DNA of 8,260 nt from CAYSPT01 sp964432985 (GTDB taxonomy: Bacteria > Muiribacteriota > CAYSPT01). Location: assembly GCA_964432985.1 (NCBI GenBank), contig CAYSPT010000125.1:1-8260 (forward strand). Reading direction: 5' to 3'. This document shows, piece after piece, positions 5,221-8,260 of the stretch. Below the pieces are notes generated by a model. It saw only the letters and a program-made list of their open reading frames with translations, made no database searches and was not told the DNA's origin. How positions within the stretch are numbered: the stretch's first letter is position 1; the number at the start of each line of letters is the position of its first letter. The translations under genes were made by a program, and so were the position numbers.

Positions 5221-5499
5221 TTAGAGTGAGTTTTTTGGAATATGATGCATTGGGACTACATAATAGGGAATTCCGTTAAATTCTTTTTTCTGCCAGTTTT
5301 TATTCATATTAGATTTTTGAAGGAGTGATTGGAGTTGGATACTTGAATATTCTTTAATTGCTTGGCAAACCTTAAGTTGAGTCTCCAGTGCCTGAACTTT
5401 GTTTTCAAGAGACACAATCCTCGATCTCAACACACTAAAGGAAGATAATGTAAAAACCATTATAGTAATAATCCCGACGACTACCAAGACACGCTTCAT
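5221..5499 (-). CDS. Small single-pass membrane protein with coiled coil, unknown family
   Basis: A 92-residue protein with an N-terminal hydrophobic anchor (about 4-22, VLVVVGIITIMVFTLSSF), then a heptad-like coiled coil (about 24-60, RSRIVSLENKVQALETQL onward), and a short polar C-terminus with EFNGIPYYVVPMHHIP. Two basic residues before the anchor suggest N-in topology with the coiled coil outside the cytoplasm. No lipobox cysteine or convincing signal-peptidase site is visible. An upstream ATG at 5514 would add five residues (MRRMI), but AGGAG at 5507-5511 lies inside those codons and is seven bases before ATG 5499, so 5499 is preferred. The size and layout recall small divisome- or envelope-type bitopic proteins, but there is no sequence evidence for such a role. 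It leads the probable two-gene unit with the membrane protein downstream. Confidence 0.7.
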   Translation of the reverse strand: MKRVLVVVGIITIMVFTLSSFSVLRSRIVSLENKVQALETQLKVCQAIKEYSSIQLQSLLQKSNMNKNWQKKEFNGIPYYVVPMHHIPKNSL

Positions 5500-5506
5500 T
5501 ATCATT

Positions 5507-5511
5507 CTCCT
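5507..5511 (-). promoter_or_regulatory. Ribosome binding site that selects start 5499
   Basis: On the minus strand ATGAGGAGA is followed by ATGATAATGAAG. The AGGAG is seven bases before the third ATG (5499), one base before the second (5505), and overlaps codons 2-3 of the first (5514). Only the third has normal spacing. Confidence 0.65.
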
Positions 5512-5522
5512 CATAGATCATA

Positions 5523-5756
5523 CTATCTGCAAGCATTATCAAGTCGTTTATTATACTTTAAGATTAAAGGGAGAAGAACAGGATAGTGAACTTGAATTGA
5601 CCATCGCAACCTGTCGGCTTCACCTGTAAAAGCCATCTCACGGTCCATACCCAGCCTACCCGAAACCCATTGTTTACCATCGGTTTGCGGATTGTTCTTC
5701 CATCCTCCTAGGATTAGATACCACCTGACAAGACCACAATCTACTAAGTAATACTC
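5523..5756 (-). pseudogene. Coding-like open frame without a start, possible gene remnant
   Basis: One minus-strand frame is open for 77 codons between TGA (5757-5759) and TAG (5523-5525). Its translation has protein-like stretches such as GWKNNPQTDGKQWVSGRLGM and DREMAFTGEADRLRW. There is no ATG or GTG near its beginning and no ribosome site before the internal ATGs. A second overlapping minus frame (5564-5680, MVNNGFRVGWVWTVRW and QVKPTGCDGQFKFTILFF) and one plus frame are open too, so this may instead be a structured RNA or a dispersed repeat rather than a protein gene. It overlaps the likely promoter of the coiled-coil gene. I have an impression of having seen similar short translations as orphan hypothetical proteins but cannot support it. 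Confidence 0.18.
5550..5555 (-). promoter_or_regulatory. -10 box (TATAAT) for the coiled-coil/membrane gene pair
   Basis: Read leftward, AAGTATAATAAA contains a consensus TATAAT 51 bp before the preferred start at 5499. The -35 region at 16-18 bp spacing is poor (TTCTTC), so an activator may be needed. This is the best promoter candidate for the leftward pair. Confidence 0.35.
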
Positions 5757-5761
5757 TCACT
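5749..5761 (+). repeat. Direct repeat TAATACTCTCACT, distal copy
   Basis: This 13-mer recurs exactly at 5879-5891, 130 bp away, where it overlaps the kinase promoter -10 box. The distal copy has a weak promoter-like surround (CTGACA at 5725-5730, then AGTAAT at 5747-5752). It may be a regulator site or the relic of a promoter duplication. Confidence 0.5.
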
Positions 5762-5769
5762 CTGTCAAT

Positions 5770-5784
5770 TGCCCGATTCGGGCA
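5770..5784. promoter_or_regulatory. 15-bp palindrome TGCCCGATTCGGGCA
   Basis: Perfect 7-bp arms surround a single central T. It lies about 95 bp upstream of the kinase -10 box and just after the distal 13-bp repeat. No T-run follows on either strand, so it is a better candidate for a dimeric regulator operator than for a terminator. The G+C-rich word stands out in AT-rich surroundings. Confidence 0.45.
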
Positions 5785-5852
5785 CGTAACGATACCATCC
5801 ACTTTCTGTAGGTTAGTTCAGATCCCTTGCTGGGCGTAAAGGATCCGGGAAG

Positions 5853-5882
5853 TTGAATCTCAATTACAACAATTGCTATAAT
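5853..5882 (+). promoter_or_regulatory. Sigma-70-type promoter of the kinase gene
   Basis: TTGAAT (5853-5858, four of six matches to TTGACA) is followed after 18 bp by a perfect TATAAT (5877-5882). Transcription would begin near 5889, giving a leader of about 30 nt that contains AGGAG before the GTG start. Distance, spacing and hexamers all fit. Confidence 0.65.
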
Positions 5883-5891
5883 ACTCTCACT
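5879..5891 (+). repeat. Direct repeat TAATACTCTCACT, promoter-proximal copy
   Basis: Exact copy of the 13-mer at 5749-5761. It spans the end of the -10 box to the predicted transcription start, so a protein bound here would block or modulate initiation of the kinase transcript. Confidence 0.5.
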
Positions 5892-5918
5892 ATACATTCA
5901 TGAACAGGAGCACTACAA

Positions 5919-8260
5919 GTGGCAGATATGCTGATCGGCACGACCATAGGCAAGTACCGAATCATCAAAGAACTCGGTCATGGCGGTATGGGCGTAGTGT
6001 ACCTGGCTGAGCATGTCCATCTGGAGAAGAAGTATGCCCTTAAGGTACTCCCTTCCGAGCTCTCCGCCAATCCCGAGTTTGTAGCCCGGTTCCACCGTGA
6101 AGCTAAAGTCATGGCAGAACTCGAACACCCAGGAATAGTCCGTGTGGTGAACTTCGGAATTGAGGACGGCACTTTCTACCTGGTCATGGACTACGTGGCG
6201 GGCCCCTCAGGGGAAACCCTCACACTGGAAGACCATCTCCGTGAGGCCAACGGTCGCCTGCCCGAAGACGAAGTGCGCCACCTGGCACGCGGTATCTGCG
6301 AAGCCCTGCGCTACGCCCACGGGTATCGAGGCACGGCCTCCGACGGCACGGCCTACCACGGCGTGGTCCACCGCGACCTGAAGCCGGCCAACATCCTGCT
6401 CGACCGCGCCATGAAGGCCAGGATCGCCGACTTCGGGCTGGCCCGGGTGCTGGGCGATGATTACGTCAAGAGCCGCGTGGAGAAGTCGGTGGCCATGAGC
6501 ATCAGCCTGGGGCGGTCCGACTCCCTGGCCTCCTCCCCCACTCGTCTGGAGGTCCCCGCCGGCGGGGATTCGCTGGCCGGAGCCGGCACGGATTACGGAG
6601 AGAAACCCGATTTCCGACGCACCACCACCGGGGCGCTGCTGGGCACCTACGATTTCATGAGCCCGGAGCAGAAACGTGGCGGAGCCGTCGACACCCGCAG
6701 CGACATCTATGCCCTGGGGGTAGTCGTCTACCAGATGCTCACCGGCAAGAAACCCCTGGGAGCCTTCGATTACCCAACTGAAGTAGATGCCAGCCTCTCG
6801 CCCAACTGGGACGCACTGGTGCGCGGCTGCCTGAAAGAGGACCCCGAGAAGCGCCTCGCGTCGGTGGACGAAGTGATGGCGCTGGTTGACGGTCCGCAGC
6901 AGAAGGATACAAAGAAGAGAAAACCGCTGGTAGCATATCTTCTTGCTCTGGTACTGGTGCTGGCTGTTGCCGCCGGTGGCGCCTGGTACGCCTGGCAGCG
7001 AATGACAGGCGAGGTAGAAATCGGTGACAGCGCCGGTCGTCCCCCGGTCGTTTCCGATCAAGACATGTCTGCGGTTGATGGCCGGGACAAACCGGATGAG
7101 CCCGGAGGTACGGGAGAGACGGAATCCGGCGGCCAAGCTTCGGCGACAGGGACACCTGGCGGCGAAACGCATGCTCCTGGCACAACTGTGCCTACCGGTC
7201 CGGTGGGAACAATCCGGGTCACCACCGACCCTCTTGGCGCCGTGGTCTACTTCGGTTCCGAGTCCCTGGGCGGCTGCCCGGAAGACGGTCTCCTCATCTC
7301 AAAGGAAGCCCCCGGCGAGTACGTGTTCCGGGCGGAGATGGATGGGTTCCTGCCCGGGAAGGCATCCTGCGAGGTCGAGGAGGACCGTGAGATTACGCTG
7401 AAGATAACACTGGACCCGAAGCCGGGAAAGGTAGCCGTCAGCAGCGTCCCCACGGAAGCCCGGGTCTTCATCGACGGCGAAGAGGTGGGGCTCACTCCCT
7501 ACCGGAGCCCCGGTTTCACTCTGGTTCCAGGGGTGGAGCATTTGCTGCTTCTGAAGAAGAAAGACTGGAAGGACCGGGAAGTACCCTTTACCGTGGAGCG
7601 GGGACAGGAGCAGGACCTGGGGGAGATAACGCTCATTAAAGCGGAAGGGTGGCTGAGCGTCGTCACCGAGCCCTCAGGGGCGCGGGTGTACCTGCCTGAC
7701 AATACCCTGCTCGGTACGACTCCCGTCAAGCGGGCTCGCCTACCGGTGGGTCAATGCACTCTGAAGTTAAAGCATGACGGCTACCAGGCACTGGAAGTGC
7801 CGGTGACGGTGCGGGAGGACACCGAGACGGAAGTCTCCCGCACTCTGCAGGAGAGTCGCGCAACAAAGGTCACCCGCCTGCTTGGAGAAGCTTCCGCCCG
7901 GCTGGATGCCGGGAAGTACACCACGCCGGAGGACGAGTGCGCCTTTGCCCTGTTTCAACAGGTGCTGTCCCTCGATCCCGGGAACAGCGAAGCGGCTGCC
8001 GGGATACAGACGATCTACGCTTACTACTACAAAAACGGCGAATCGTATCTTGCTTCGTCCGACTACGAGCGGGCCCGCTACCACTTCAACAAGTGCCTGG
8101 AAGTGAATCCCGGTGACGCGGTTGCGTCTGGCAAGTTGTCTGAAGTCGTCCGCAAGGAACGCGAAGAAACAGCCCGGAAACTGGCAGCGCAGAAGGCCGA
8201 AGCGGAGCGCAAGCAGCGCGAGGAGGCCGCCCGCCGTCAGGCCGAGGAAGAGCGCAAGCG
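5919..8260 (+). CDS. Transmembrane Ser/Thr protein kinase with PEGA and TPR repeats (3' end outside window)
   Basis: At least 780 residues; the frame is still open at the window edge. The cytoplasmic kinase domain (about 13-322) shows every key element: glycine loop G20-HGGMG25, K42 in ALKVL, E61, catalytic H151-RDLKPAN, D171-FG, SPE248-250, D262 in RSDIYALG and R312. It should be active and transfer phosphate from ATP to Ser/Thr of unknown targets. A basic stretch (KKRKP) precedes one membrane span (about 336-359), then a Gly/Pro/Thr linker (about 362-428). Three PEGA-like beta domains follow at about 430-500, 503-575 and 578-645 (with GARVYLPDN and ARVFIDGEEVGLTP), then TPR-like helices (about 651-735) and a Glu/Arg/Ala coiled coil. 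The C-terminal part would be outside the cytoplasm, giving a receptor-kinase layout. GTG 5919 has AGGAG eight bases upstream; ATG 5928 is a possible alternative. The activation segment is unusually long. Kinases of this type often end in a formylglycine-enzyme-like domain, which cannot be checked here. Confidence 0.95.
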   Translation, partial: MADMLIGTTIGKYRIIKELGHGGMGVVYLAEHVHLEKKYALKVLPSELSANPEFVARFHREAKVMAELEHPGIVRVVNFGIEDGTFYLVMDYVAGPSGETLTLEDHLREANGRLPEDEVRHLARGICEALRYAHGYRGTASDGTAYHGVVHRDLKPANILLDRAMKARIADFGLARVLGDDYVKSRVEKSVAMSISLGRSDSLASSPTRLEVPAGGDSLAGAGTDYGEKPDFRRTTTGALLGTYDFMSPEQKRGGAVDTRSDIYALGVVVYQMLTGKKPLGAFDYPTEVDASLSPNWDALVRGCLKEDPEKRLASVDEVMALVDGPQQKDTKKRKPLVAYLLALVLVLAVAAGGAWYAWQRMTGEVEIGDSAGRPPVVSDQDMSAVDGRDKPDEPGGTGETESGGQASATGTPGGETHAPGTTVPTGPVGTIRVTTDPLGAVVYFGSESLGGCPEDGLLISKEAPGEYVFRAEMDGFLPGKASCEVEEDREITLKITLDPKPGKVAVSSVPTEARVFIDGEEVGLTPYRSPGFTLVPGVEHLLLLKKKDWKDREVPFTVERGQEQDLGEITLIKAEGWLSVVTEPSGARVYLPDNTLLGTTPVKRARLPVGQCTLKLKHDGYQALEVPVTVREDTETEVSRTLQESRATKVTRLLGEASARLDAGKYTTPEDECAFALFQQVLSLDPGNSEAAAGIQTIYAYYYKNGESYLASSDYERARYHFNKCLEVNPGDAVASGKLSEVVRKEREETARKLAAQKAEAERKQREEAARRQAEEERK

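Larger units (their letters stand above)
5515..5918. other. Divergent intergenic region upstream of the kinase
   Basis: About 400 bp lie between the leftward coiled-coil gene and the rightward kinase gene. The right half holds the kinase promoter, a 13-bp direct repeat and a 15-bp palindrome, listed separately. The left half (5523-5756) is open on the minus strand in one frame for 77 codons without a good start, and may be a gene remnant or a conserved RNA or repeat. No tRNA, rRNA, IS end or CRISPR repeat was found. Confidence 0.6.

Noticed and set aside
5399..5629. 76-codon plus-strand frame overlapping the coiled-coil gene
   Set aside because: No ribosome site, and it runs antisense through a clear membrane-anchor/coiled-coil protein. 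Its tail is part of the multi-frame open region already reported.
5830..5842. CTGGGCGTAAAGG, resembling a conserved 16S rRNA segment
   Set aside because: The match is limited to about a dozen bases, and the flanking sequence does not resemble rRNA on either side.
6207..7172. 321-codon open frame antisense to the kinase gene
   Set aside because: It arises from GC-rich codon bias of the kinase, whose motifs are all intact on the other strand. The translation is low-complexity and unlike any family.
1..8260. CRISPR array, tRNA or rRNA gene, insertion sequence with transposase
   Set aside because: No regularly spaced direct repeats, cloverleaf-like sequence or transposase motifs were seen on either strand.

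Overview
The window looks like a bacterial chromosome in which a mobile or formerly mobile segment abuts a signalling gene. The host cannot be named from the sequence. A long receptor-type Ser/Thr kinase with PEGA and TPR repeats, and a kinesin-light-chain-like TPR protein, fit large-genome environmental bacteria such as PVC-group or Chloroflexota/Armatimonadota-like lineages, but this is a low-confidence inference. Base composition is mixed: AT-rich noncoding DNA near 1500-1880 (19 of 60 bases G+C at 1561-1620), intermediate cargo genes, and a kinase gene whose middle is GC-rich (43 of 60 at 6301-6360).

Layout: (1) 1-1478 is a recombination module read leftward, an excisionase-type HTH protein followed by a tyrosine integrase, with a perfect 12-bp tandem duplication just past the integrase stop. 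(2) 1479-1900 is AT-rich and noncoding apart from a possible 23-codon ORF and a possible gene remnant. It holds helically phased A-tracts and several palindromes. (3) 1901-3190 is a rightward gene for an all-TPR protein. (4) 3171-5499 is a leftward block of four unrecognised genes: a zinc-ribbon multipass membrane protein, an acidic Cys/His protein, a second multipass membrane protein with a CxxC, and a single-TM coiled-coil protein, plus a possible 21-codon CPNC peptide joined by a TAATG stop/start overlap. (5) 5515-5918 is a regulatory-looking intergenic region with a good sigma-70-type promoter, a 13-bp direct repeat and a 15-bp palindrome. (6) From 5919 to the window end runs a transmembrane Ser/Thr kinase, incomplete at its C-terminus.

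The recombinase pair is the only part with a clear pathway, site-specific integration and excision. The leftward block combines cysteine-pair domains with membrane segments, sits between a TPR scaffold and a sensor kinase, and matches no system I recognise. It is best read as cargo of unknown function. A functional link between the block, the TPR protein and the kinase is speculation from proximity.
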